A stretch of 5,618 nt of DNA from a bacterium (GTDB lineage Bacteria > SZUA-182 > SZUA-191). Each line of letters begins with the position of its first letter. Position 1 is the stretch's first letter. Position numbers and translations under genes: made by a program. The stretch spans positions 1 through 5,618 of the forward strand of contig QIEW01000382.1 in the NCBI GenBank assembly GCA_003230535.1, read 5' to 3'. Of this stretch, positions 1-5,605 are shown piece by piece. The notes below the pieces were generated by a model. That model was not told the DNA's origin. It was given only the letters and a program-made list of their open reading frames with translations, and did no database searches.

Positions 1-579
1 CGGCTGCCCTACCTCCACCAACTCATTCCCGGTGGCTAAAATCGCCACCTGAGGCTGCCGGCTTACCATCACTGATGCCCGGCCCAAAGCAGCCAACAAG
101 CCTAATGCCGGCGGAGAAATGAAACTTCCCCGCCTAAGCGCCAACTCTCCTTTAGTTATATCTTCACCGGCTTTTCGTATATGTTCGCCCACCTTTGGTG
201 AATGATAGAACTCTACCTCCGAACCCCGCTGTTGGGTAAACTCCTGCTGAACTACCGCATTAGCCCCGTCCGGCAGAGGCGCCCCGGTCATTACCGCTAT
301 CGCTTCCCCAGGTGCAATACTAAGGTCTACTTCCGCCCCGGCGGTAAGTTCCCCCACCAGACGCAGCTTCACCGGCTGGGAGTCTGATGCTCCCGCCACT
401 TCTGCCGCCCGCACAGCATAGCCGTCCATGGCTGAGTTGTTATGGGGTGGAATAGAGCGCCCGGCATAGATGTCTTCCGCCAACACCCGGCCCGAAGCTG
501 CCGCCAGCCCCGCTTTCTCCGAAGGCAGCGGAGTTATTTCATTCAAAATAAGCTGTTGAGCTTCCTCTAATGAAATCAT
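1..579 (-). CDS. moeA: Molybdopterin molybdenumtransferase MoeA, N-terminal 193 residues (cut by window edge)
   Basis: MoeA inserts molybdate into adenylylated molybdopterin in the last step of molybdenum cofactor synthesis, in the cytoplasm. My reading of the minus strand from the ATG at 579 gives 193 uninterrupted codons to the edge. Family motifs appear in order: NNSAMDGYAVR at residues 47-57 (with the conserved Asp at 52), the MTGAPLPDGANAVV block at 97-110, GEHIRKAGEDITKGE at 131-145, and QVAILATGNEL at 177-187, which opens the MogA-like molybdopterin-binding domain. About half of the usual roughly 400 residues is present, so domains I-II are seen and most of domain III is missing. The start is secure because a TAG lies immediately upstream in frame. 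No clear Shine-Dalgarno sequence precedes it. It lies 394 bases beyond lpxD on the same strand, across a repeat-rich gap, so it probably has its own promoter. The family call is firm; a close MoeA paralogue cannot be excluded from half a gene. Confidence 0.95.
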   Translation of the reverse strand, partial: MISLEEAQQLILNEITPLPSEKAGLAAASGRVLAEDIYAGRSIPPHNNSAMDGYAVRAAEVAGASDSQPVKLRLVGELTAGAEVDLSIAPGEAIAVMTGAPLPDGANAVVQQEFTQQRGSEVEFYHSPKVGEHIRKAGEDITKGELALRRGSFISPPALGLLAALGRASVMVSRQPQVAILATGNELVEVGQP

Positions 580-633
580 CTATAATTTAAACTTTGGCTA
601 AGTAGTCGTATTTTAAATAACTCATCGGTTTCG

Positions 634-661
634 ATTTTTCCGATCTTTCAGCTTGTCTCAA
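634..661 (-). promoter_or_regulatory. Candidate sigma70-type promoter for moeA
   Basis: On the minus strand TTGAGA (661-656, five of six matches to TTGACA) is followed after 16 bases by AAAAAT (639-634, four of six matches to TATAAT). This would start transcription about 50 bases before the moeA ATG and downstream of all the repeats. The match is modest and the region is AT-rich, so chance is a real alternative. The -35 element also lies in the loop and arm of a small hairpin at 646-668. Confidence 0.25.
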
Positions 662-679
662 GCCGAAACTACTAATAAA

Positions 680-708
680 ACAATAAGATACCACAAAGCT
701 ATTTGTGG
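680..708 (-). terminator. Weak terminator-like dyad before moeA
   Basis: CCACAAA (691-697) and TTTGTGG (702-708) form a perfect 7-bp stem with a 4-base loop. Read on the minus strand, the stem is followed by a T-rich but interrupted tract, TATCTTATTGTTTTATT. It lies between the repeat cluster and the moeA leader, where it could end readthrough from lpxD. The stem is short and the T tract is not continuous, so it could equally be a protein-binding dyad. Confidence 0.3.
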
Positions 709-731
709 CGATGAAAAATCCCCCTTAATCC

Positions 732-892
732 CAATGCAGTTCACTTAAGCCAAATTGGCCAAGAAACGTTAGGAATAATCATTTAGTGTCATTCCCGCGA
801 AAGCGGGAATCCATAGGTTCTTAATCGGCGGCCTGGATTCCTGGTCAAGCCAGGAATGACAGAGGGCATATGTCCTTAAGTGGACTGCATTG
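732..892. mobile_element. 161-bp MITE-like non-autonomous element with 18-bp terminal inverted repeats
   Basis: The left end CAATGCAGTTCACTTAAG (732-749) and right end CTTAAGTGGACTGCATTG (875-892) are inverted repeats that match at 17 of 18 positions. Directly outside, CCCTTAATCC occurs at 722-731 and again at 893-902, a perfect 10-bp direct repeat that looks like a target-site duplication. There is no room for a transposase, so the element would have been mobilised in trans. The end carries ACTTAAG at its inner side, which resembles the ends I recall for IS231-type members of the IS4 family, and a 10-bp duplication fits that family. The assignment is inference; the TIR and duplication are seen directly. 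Confidence 0.75.
787..861. repeat. Double-hairpin palindrome (TGTCATTCC type) inside the MITE
   Basis: The outer arms TGTCATTCC (787-795) and GGAATGACA (853-861) are perfect inverses. Each half also folds by itself: ATTCCCGC-GAAA-GCGGGAAT at 791-810 and ATTCCTGG-TCAAG-CCAGGAAT at 837-857. A further pair, GGAATCCA (806-813) and TGGATTCC (834-841), completes a cruciform-like layout. The 791-810 hairpin matches the ATTCCC-N8-GGGAAT pattern known as dRS3 in Neisseria, and similar sequences occur widely in unrelated bacteria. I see no direct duplication at its borders. Confidence 0.75.
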
Positions 893-973
893 CCCTTAAT
901 CCCCCTTTGTCAAAGGGGGGCAGGGGGGATTTTATCCACCCGCAGGGCGTCTTTGTTCAGCTTTGGCCAATTA

Positions 974-2038
974 TTATTTTTCTGGTCCAGCCGCCGGAAA
1001 CAGGCCCGCCTTTTGTTCTAAAGCCGCAAGGCGTTGTTCCAACTCCATTATTTTGGCCCGGAACTTAGGCAGGCGGCGAAAGATAACCTCCGACTCCTTC
1101 CACTTCCGATGCGGGATACCTGCCATGCCCGCAATTGTGGAATGAGGCGGTATGTCTTTACTTATTCCGGCCTTAGCGGCTACCCGGGTTCCCTCTCCCA
1201 CCTTTATGTGCCCTACTACCCCGACCTGACCGCCTAACGCTACATATCGGCCTAGTTGAGCGCTGCCGGAAATACCTGTCTGGGAGACAATCAGAGAATG
1301 CTCGCCAATCACCACATTGTGGGCAATCTGAACCAGGTTATCAATTTTGGTCCCCCGGCCAATGACGGTATCCCCCAAGGCGCCGCGATCAATGGTTACA
1401 TTCGCCCCTATTTCTACATCATCCTCAATCAGCAGGCGGCCTACTTGAGGAATCTTATGGTGGCAGCCGTCCGCAAATACATAGCCATAACCGTCACTGC
1501 CAATGGCGCTGCCGGCGTGAATAGTAACCCGCTGACCAATCTGAACGCCTGGGTAGATAGCCACCTGAGGGAAAATAGAAGAATGGGCACCGATCCTTAC
1601 TCCATCCCCGATATAAACTCCCGGATAGACGACCACCCCATCCCCCAACTCTATATCGTCTCCCAGCGCCGCCTGGGCCTGAATACTTACATTTTGGCCT
1701 AACTTGGGGTTCTTGCCCACCACAGCCTGCGGATGCACACCTGCCCTAGGGAGAGCCCGGGGATAAAAAAAATCGATGAGTTTTGCCAGAGCTAAGTAGG
1801 GATTATCAACTTTAATGATCGGTTTTGTGAGCCCTTTATACTCCGGGCTGCTCATGGGAAGAATAATAGCTTCTGCTTGTGTGCTGGAGAGAAACGCTTG
1901 ATAGCGAGGATGAGCCAGAAATGTAATTTCTCCGGCTCCCGCCTCTTGAATTGGACGTAAACCGGTAATGACAACATCTCTATCACCAATACACTTCCCG
2001 TTTACCAGAGAAGCAAGCCTGCTTAATGTAGCGTGCAT
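974..2038 (-). CDS. lpxD: UDP-3-O-(3-hydroxyacyl)glucosamine N-acyltransferase LpxD
   Basis: LpxD transfers a 3-hydroxyacyl chain from acyl-carrier protein to the 2-amino group of UDP-3-O-acyl-glucosamine, the third step of lipid A synthesis, in the cytoplasm. The protein is 354 residues, close to E. coli LpxD (341). Residues 1-100 form the uridine-binding N-terminal domain ([18 protein letters not shown] at 24-41). Residues about 101-290 are left-handed beta-helix hexapeptide repeats, with the family block [12 protein letters not shown] at 180-191. QIAHNVVIG at 237-245 places the likely catalytic base at His240, equivalent to E. coli His239, and VVGH supplies His277, equivalent to His276. 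Residues about 312-343 look like the C-terminal helix, followed by a short tail. The ATG at 2038 is the first possible start, because a TAA lies 12 bases upstream in frame; no good Shine-Dalgarno sequence is visible. fabZ and lpxA do not follow it. Confidence 0.97.
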   Translation of the reverse strand: MHATLSRLASLVNGKCIGDRDVVITGLRPIQEAGAGEITFLAHPRYQAFLSSTQAEAIILPMSSPEYKGLTKPIIKVDNPYLALAKLIDFFYPRALPRAGVHPQAVVGKNPKLGQNVSIQAQAALGDDIELGDGVVVYPGVYIGDGVRIGAHSSIFPQVAIYPGVQIGQRVTIHAGSAIGSDGYGYVFADGCHHKIPQVGRLLIEDDVEIGANVTIDRGALGDTVIGRGTKIDNLVQIAHNVVIGEHSLIVSQTGISGSAQLGRYVALGGQVGVVGHIKVGEGTRVAAKAGISKDIPPHSTIAGMAGIPHRKWKESEVIFRRLPKFRAKIMELEQRLAALEQKAGLFPAAGPEK

Positions 2039-2100
2039 ATCAACTAATTAAAAGATTGGAAAGAAACATTATAAGTTAATAATACCTTCCAGGTTTTTTT

Positions 2101-2129
2101 ATTATACACATTAAATTACAAAAATGAAA
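2101..2129 (-). promoter_or_regulatory. Weak candidate promoter for lpxD in the ompH-lpxD gap
   Basis: The minus strand has a perfect TATAAT at 2106-2101, with a poor -35 (TTTCAT at 2129-2124) 17 bases upstream. A second TATAAT lies at 2073-2068. The 174-base gap is very AT-rich, so such hexamers are expected by chance. lpxD may simply be cotranscribed with ompH, since I see no convincing terminator in the gap. Confidence 0.2.
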
Positions 2130-2212
2130 CACAAAATTTATCGTAACAAATAAATACAGGCGCCAACCGCGGGTATTGTATTATGGAATGCTTTAAAATC
2201 AAGCTGATAATA

Positions 2213-2749
2213 TTATTTATTTTTCGCCCGTTCAAATTCCTCATCGTAAAGCTTAATTACCCGATTAGTAATGTCGTTGGCAGCGTCCATATACAACATG
2301 TTCGCCTCACGGGCTTCAAAAATAAAGCTGTAATTATCCTGCTTGCCGATCTTCTTAATGATCTTCATAGATGCATCGTTTACTTCTTTCAGTGAATTAC
2401 GCCTGAACTTCTTTAATGTATAGAGCGAATCTTCCCGATAGCGCTTTATTTCCAGTTCCTTACGCTGAAGCTCCTCCTCAATTTTTTTTCTGCCTTCCCC
2501 TGAGAGCACTAACTGCCTGCGGGTGAGCTCCTCATCTAATTTGTTCAGCTCGGCGACCATTTCTCTCAGCTTGACCTCTTTTGTGCGCATTAATTTTTCA
2601 AGCTCCTTCCTCATTTTCTGGCCGGCCTCTGACTCATCCAGGATACGCTGCCCTTCAACATACGCTATTTTCAAACCCTCCGCCCAGGCTAAATCCGCCG
2701 CCAAAACTATGGTTAACCCGATCAATCCCCAAAGTGCGTATTTCCTCAT
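2213..2749 (-). CDS. skp: OmpH/Skp family periplasmic chaperone
   Basis: Skp (OmpH) is a periplasmic trimeric chaperone that holds unfolded outer-membrane proteins and delivers them to the BAM complex. The 178-residue protein is near the usual length of about 160-180. Residues 1-23 are a signal peptide: MRK, a hydrophobic stretch and an AWA|E cleavage site. The mature start, KIAYVEGQRILDESEAGQK (27-45), matches the family opening, in which a beta strand precedes the long helix. Residues about 40-130 are highly charged and helical, as expected for the tentacle-forming coiled-coil arms, and 138-170 return to the body domain. The ATG at 2749 is supported by the strong Shine-Dalgarno sequence and the complete signal peptide. 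It lies 450 bases after bamA and 174 bases before lpxD, the standard gene order but with wide spacing. The family is secure; the specific clients are inferred. Confidence 0.93.
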   Translation of the reverse strand: MRKYALWGLIGLTIVLAADLAWAEGLKIAYVEGQRILDESEAGQKMRKELEKLMRTKEVKLREMVAELNKLDEELTRRQLVLSGEGRKKIEEELQRKELEIKRYREDSLYTLKKFRRNSLKEVNDASMKIIKKIGKQDNYSFIFEAREANMLYMDAANDITNRVIKLYDEEFERAKNK

Positions 2750-2753
2750 GCTA

Positions 2754-2760
2754 CCCTCCT
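2754..2760 (-). promoter_or_regulatory. Strong ribosome binding site of ompH/skp
   Basis: The minus strand reads AGGAGGG, with AGGAGG ending five bases before the ATG at 2749. This near-perfect Shine-Dalgarno sequence fixes the start of ompH. It stands out because bamA, lpxD and moeA show no comparable site. Confidence 0.9.
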
Positions 2761-2808
2761 ATAAATATAGATAAAGATGTTTTCAGTACGCCACTAGACA
2801 CGATTTAA

Positions 2809-2825
2809 GAGATAATTAAGATTAT
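2809..2825. repeat. 17-bp direct repeat, copy 1
   Basis: GAGATAATTAAGATTAT is identical to the copy at 2952-2968; the bases on either side differ. Each copy contains the inverted repeat ATAAT-N4-ATTAT. The two copies bound a 126-base segment carrying the CGCAGAG repeat, so they may be a target duplication or two binding sites for one regulator. Confidence 0.75.
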
Positions 2826-2869
2826 GTTACGGCAAACTAAAATACGGACCAAGGCCCGGTGATTTTAAC

Positions 2870-2896
2870 CGCAGAGAACGCAGAGGTCACAGAGAG
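2870..2896. repeat. CGCAGAG-type 9-nt periodic repeat (three units)
   Basis: Three 9-base units run in tandem: CGCAGAGAA, CGCAGAGGT and CACAGAGAG. Preceded by TTAAC, they give the AACCGCAGAGAACGCAGAG type of string that I recognise as a recurring intergenic repeat in many bacterial genomes. Its function is not known to me. The segment is too short and has no spacer pattern for CRISPR. Confidence 0.6.
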
Positions 2897-2951
2897 TAGT
2901 ACTTCTGCAACTCATTGAAAAATAATTGGTTTATCCTCCGCGCTGTAAGGT

Positions 2952-2968
2952 GAGATAATTAAGATTAT
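2952..2968. repeat. 17-bp direct repeat, copy 2
   Basis: This copy is identical to 2809-2825 and starts 143 bases after it. It ends the 126-base segment that carries the CGCAGAG repeat. Confidence 0.75.
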
Positions 2969-3017
2969 AGATCGAATATATTTAATTGTATGCTTCTCCT
3001 TAATAAAACAGAAGAAG

Positions 3018-3103
3018 AGTAGGGCGGTTCAAGCGAAGCGGAACCGCCAACAACATGCGCACCAGGATAGGCGGAACCGGCTTACGCCTTGTTCCGCCCT
3101 ACT
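3018..3103. repeat. 86-bp double-hairpin intergenic repeat
   Basis: The outer arms AGTAGGGCGG (3018-3027) and CCGCCCTACT (3094-3103) are perfect inverses. Each half also folds alone: GGCGGTTC (3023-3030) with GAACCGCC (3041-3048), and GGCGGAAC (3070-3077) with GTTCCGCC (3091-3098). The loops contain AAGCGAAGCG and GGCTTACGCC, which have further short complementarity. The layout resembles paired REP or MITE-type repeats. I see no clear target duplication. It lies between bamA and ompH and could affect mRNA stability there. Confidence 0.75.
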
Positions 3104-3143
3104 AACTAGGTTCACTGTATTATACTTGCATCATAATAATATT

Positions 3144-3171
3144 AAAAACATTAGCCGGAAATTTTCCTAAT
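3144..3171 (-). terminator. Weak intrinsic terminator candidate after bamA
   Basis: ATTAG (3150-3154) pairs with CTAAT (3167-3171), and GAAA (3158-3161) with TTTC (3163-3166), leaving a 3-base bulge and a one-base loop. On the minus strand the hairpin is followed after one base by TTTTT (3148-3144). It begins about 30 bases past the bamA stop. The stem is AT-rich and strained, so termination would be partial at best. The 12-bp palindrome TTAACCGGTTAA (3192-3203) over the bamA stop codon has no T tract directly after it. Confidence 0.25.
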
Positions 3172-3199
3172 CTGATTGTAGCACAGTAATCTTAACCGG

Positions 3200-5497
3200 T
3201 TAAAAATAGGTTCCAATGGCAAAATGCCATTCATATTTCGACTCGTCTTCTTGCCGATCAAGCTTATACCCCCAATCTAAACGAATCGGACCCACCGGAG
3301 TAAAAAATCTCACTCCTATGCCGGCTCCCTCCCGCATCCCGCTTGCGCGGAAAGACTCTTGTTCCCCAAAAGCTCCTCCAGTATCAAAAAAGATAAGTCC
3401 GGTAAGCGGATCTACCAGAGGGAAATGCAGTTCCACATTAAATATCAGCTCTTTGTTGCCGCCGATTACTTCCCCGTCTATGCTCGGACCAATAGACCAA
3501 CTTTCAAATCCCCGGACACTATTGTCTCCGCCTAAGGCAAACAGCTCCTCTACCGGGACCTCCCGGCCGTTGTAACTAGTTTCATAACCTATTATGCCCC
3601 GGATAGATAACACGAACTTCCACCATATTGGAAAATGCCAGCCGCTTTCCCCAACGATCCGGGTAAAATAGCTGTCGCCGCCCAAAGGACCGCCGGCCCA
3701 CTCGAAGGATAATCTGTGCTTAGACCCCCGCGTCGGTCGGAGACGGTTATCCCTTGAGTCCCTGCCAAGGGCTAAATTCACTTTACTGGTATTTCTTTCG
3801 CCTTCCCGCATTCTGATAATCAGAGGAGCATCTTCAGATACCTCAGAGACATCCACCTGCTCATACATATATCCCCAATACAGGCGCGCGTACTCCCGTA
3901 AGGGATAACTAAATGAAAAACGCCCGCCGCGACGGTTTATATTATAATCTTTAAACTCCAACCGCCTTCTGGTGCGGTAGTAAAGATCAAAACCGGCTGT
4001 AAGAGGAGTGTCAAATAACCAGGGTTCTGTAAAACCAAGATTGTAGGTAGTGGTTTTGCGGCCGAAGGTGCCTGATAGTGATAGCCGCTGCCCCCGGCCA
4101 AATAAATTGCCCTGGGAGATACCCAGATTCCCAACCAGCTGATCTACGGAACTCCATCCCGCCCCCACCGAAAATTGTCCGGTAGGACGCTCCTTTACCT
4201 TCAACTCTATATCGAGTTGATTTTCCTCTTCAGTAGGCTTGGTTTTCAGGTTGACCTCCTGGAAAAACCCCAGGTTATTTAATCTCTGATAGCTGCGCCG
4301 CAAGGCCGTGCTGGTTAATATATCCCCCTCGGCAAATTTCAGCTCCCGCCGAATAACTTTATCCCGGGTATTCTCATTCCCCTTAATCTCAATCCACCGG
4401 GAATAAGTAAGCTTCCCCTCGTTAATATGGACTAGCAGATCCAGATCCTCAGTTTCCGGATGGCGGCGGGTGGTGGGATAGACCTCAGTCAGCAAATAGC
4501 CTTGTTTGGCATAAGTCTGGGTAATTTGTTCAATATTTTCCCGAAGCTGGGACCGGGAAAATACCCCCCCCGGCTTTAGGGTGACCTTCTCCATGAGCTG
4601 GGAGGTGGTAAAAAGCCGATTTCCCGCCAGCTCGACGCTTTTTACCTTGTACTGTATCCCTTCGATAACCGGGATTTCCAAGTAAAGTTTGGTTTTATCA
4701 TCACTTAGAGTAATATCAGGCTCGCCTATCTGGGCTTCTATATAACCCTGATTGTAATAGAAATCCAGCAGCCTCTCCAAATCCTGATTCAGCTCGTCGC
4801 GTTTTAAATATCCCGAGGAGGTAAACCAAGAGATAATGAACTGCCACTCAGAGGTCTCCATTTCATCCTTAAGTTCGTCATCAGTGAAGGTATCGTTCCC
4901 TTTGAAGCTGATTTGGGTAATCTGTACTTCCGGCCCCTCAGTGATAATAAACTTTAGTTTCACCAATTCGGGGGTAACCTCCTCTTCCTCTGCCGTTACC
5001 TCAACCAACCAGAAGCCTGATTCCTCATAGTACTTCCTTATATTAGCTATATTTCGGTTTATATCATTCTGATCCACAATGGTATTCAGCTTAAAATCCA
5101 GCTTCTCTCTGACCTTCTCCTCAGTTACTTCATCCGCGCCTACGATCTCGATCTCTTTAAGGGAAGCTTTTTCCGTGACAATAAAGGTTAACTTCAATTT
5201 ACCCTCTAACCCTACTACATCCACTTGGACATCTTTAAAGAAGCCGGTATCGTAAATAGCCTGGATGTCTTGGCGGATGGCGGCCGGGGTAAAACCATCT
5301 CCCGGCTTAGTCTTGACCTGGGCCAAAATGGTGGCCTCTTCAATACGCCGCTGCCCCTGAACTTCTATCCAACCAATTTTCATTGCTGCATTAGGATCAG
5401 GATCTTGAGCATAGGCTACCTTACTTTCCCAGGGGGTAGCTCCCATAATAAAAAAAAAGCCCAACCCGAGGGTGAGCACAACTAACACTCGTTTCAT
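3200..5497 (-). CDS. bamA: Outer membrane protein assembly factor BamA (Omp85)
   Basis: BamA is the essential core of the BAM complex, which folds beta-barrel proteins into the outer membrane. It has 765 residues, close to the usual size of about 800. Residues 1-30 are a signal peptide ending VAYA|QD. Five POTRA domains follow at roughly 40-110, 112-188, 191-279, 282-363 and 364-436; typical helix-strand segments are IYDTGFFKDVQV (81-92), DFYYNQGYIEAQI (245-257) and RLNNLGFFQEVNL (405-417). The 16-strand barrel spans about 439-765 and holds the Omp85 motif VRGF at 661-664 on the lid-lock loop 6. The chain ends in FAIGTYF with the terminal Phe of a beta-signal. The ATG at 5497 is the first possible start, since a TAG lies two codons upstream; it preserves the signal peptide. 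The Shine-Dalgarno sequence is poor (AGG about 12 bases away). ompH and lpxD follow on the same strand. Five POTRAs and the skp-lpxD context favour BamA over TamA. Confidence 0.97.
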   Translation of the reverse strand: MKRVLVVLTLGLGFFFIMGATPWESKVAYAQDPDPNAAMKIGWIEVQGQRRIEEATILAQVKTKPGDGFTPAAIRQDIQAIYDTGFFKDVQVDVVGLEGKLKLTFIVTEKASLKEIEIVGADEVTEEKVREKLDFKLNTIVDQNDINRNIANIRKYYEESGFWLVEVTAEEEEVTPELVKLKFIITEGPEVQITQISFKGNDTFTDDELKDEMETSEWQFIISWFTSSGYLKRDELNQDLERLLDFYYNQGYIEAQIGEPDITLSDDKTKLYLEIPVIEGIQYKVKSVELAGNRLFTTSQLMEKVTLKPGGVFSRSQLRENIEQITQTYAKQGYLLTEVYPTTRRHPETEDLDLLVHINEGKLTYSRWIEIKGNENTRDKVIRRELKFAEGDILTSTALRRSYQRLNNLGFFQEVNLKTKPTEEENQLDIELKVKERPTGQFSVGAGWSSVDQLVGNLGISQGNLFGRGQRLSLSGTFGRKTTTYNLGFTEPWLFDTPLTAGFDLYYRTRRRLEFKDYNINRRGGRFSFSYPLREYARLYWGYMYEQVDVSEVSEDAPLIIRMREGERNTSKVNLALGRDSRDNRLRPTRGSKHRLSFEWAGGPLGGDSYFTRIVGESGWHFPIWWKFVLSIRGIIGYETSYNGREVPVEELFALGGDNSVRGFESWSIGPSIDGEVIGGNKELIFNVELHFPLVDPLTGLIFFDTGGAFGEQESFRASGMREGAGIGVRFFTPVGPIRLDWGYKLDRQEDESKYEWHFAIGTYF

Positions 5498-5515
5498 TTT
5501 CTATTATTACCTGAA

Positions 5516-5544
5516 ATTATCACTTCCTTCTAGTACGCTGTCCA
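5516..5544 (-). promoter_or_regulatory. Candidate sigma70-type promoter of bamA
   Basis: On the minus strand TGGACA (5544-5539) and GATAAT (5521-5516) are each five of six to consensus and are separated by an ideal 17 bases. Transcription would start near 5509, leaving a leader of only about 12 bases with no Shine-Dalgarno sequence. It lies between a palindromic repeat and the gene. The short leader is unusual, so an upstream promoter beyond the window edge is an alternative. Confidence 0.35.
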
Positions 5545-5568
5545 TTTTAAATTGATGGATAGAGAGTT

Positions 5569-5605
5569 CCTTCTCCCCTTGGGGGAGAAGGTTAGGATGA
5601 GGGGG
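5569..5605. repeat. CCTTCTCCCC palindromic intergenic repeat
   Basis: CCTTCTCCCC (5569-5578) and GGGGAGAAGG (5582-5591) form a perfect 10-bp stem with a 3-base loop, followed by TTAGGATGAGGGGG. Sequences of this type, a hairpin plus a TTAGGATGAGGG tail, are familiar as dispersed intergenic repeats in many bacteria. Here it lies about 70 bases upstream of bamA. No T tract follows on either strand close enough to make it a clear terminator, although CTTTT follows the tail on the plus strand. Confidence 0.7.

Larger units (their letters stand above)
714..933. repeat. C-rich/G-rich palindromic intergenic repeat, split by an insertion
   Basis: The left part is AAAAATCCCCC (714-724) plus TTAATCC; the right part (893-933) has an inner stem CCCCCTTTG (901-909) with CAAAGGGGG (911-919) and an outer arm GGGGGATTTT (924-933). 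The outer arm pairs with AAAATCCCCC at 715-724. With the segment 732-892 and one copy of the duplicated CCCTTAATCC removed, a compact palindrome of about 48 bp is restored. Repeats of this general look are common between genes in several bacterial phyla. It has no clean T tract on the minus strand, so I do not call it a terminator. Confidence 0.75.
580..973. other. Repeat-rich spacer between lpxD and moeA
   Basis: This 394-base gap has no convincing gene on either strand. From the lpxD end it holds the right part of a C-rich/G-rich palindrome, a MITE-like element with an internal palindrome, the left part of the interrupted palindrome, a 7-bp dyad at 691-708, and a leader of about 100 bases before moeA. 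That leader can form two small hairpins (624-644 with ATCGG/CCGAT arms, and 646-668 with TTTC and GCTTG arms, one mismatch). Each is listed separately where it can be supported. Confidence 0.8.
2750..3199. other. Repeat-rich spacer between bamA and ompH
   Basis: This 450-base gap has no supportable gene. From the bamA end it holds a terminator-like hairpin (3150-3171), a lone TATAAT on the minus strand (3124-3119) without a good -35, a double-hairpin repeat (3018-3103), and a segment bounded by two 17-bp direct repeats that contains CGCAGAG-type 9-nt units. The ompH ribosome binding site ends it. In related clusters bamA and skp are usually close together, so most of this length may be inserted DNA. 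Confidence 0.8.

Noticed and set aside
580-720. Molybdenum cofactor riboswitch upstream of moeA
   Set aside because: The available leader is short and I cannot match the conserved core of the Moco RNA motif; only two small hairpins are seen.
893-933. Intrinsic terminator for lpxD in the CCCCCTTTG/CAAAGGGGG hairpin
   Set aside because: On the minus strand the hairpin is followed by ATTAAGGGCAATG rather than a T tract, and the sequence is better explained as a dispersed palindromic repeat.
1256-1702. Open frame of about 148 codons on the plus strand
   Set aside because: It lies entirely antisense to lpxD, whose protein is unmistakable. The translation has no recognisable family features.
2084-2100. 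Plus-strand terminator, ACCT-TCC-AGGT followed by seven T
   Set aside because: The stem is only 4 bp, and there is no plus-strand gene upstream for it to serve.
2870-2896. Possible CRISPR remnant in the CGCAGAG units
   Set aside because: The units are 9 bases long, tandem and imperfect, with no spacers of constant size and no cas genes nearby.
3119-3124. TATAAT on the minus strand as an ompH promoter
   Set aside because: The hexamer is perfect, but the best -35 at 17 bases (TTTTAA) is poor, the region is AT-rich, and it lies 370 bases from ompH across a strong hairpin repeat.
3216-3575. Open frame of about 119 codons on the plus strand
   Set aside because: It is antisense to the BamA barrel region and is serine/proline-rich in the way expected of a shadow frame.
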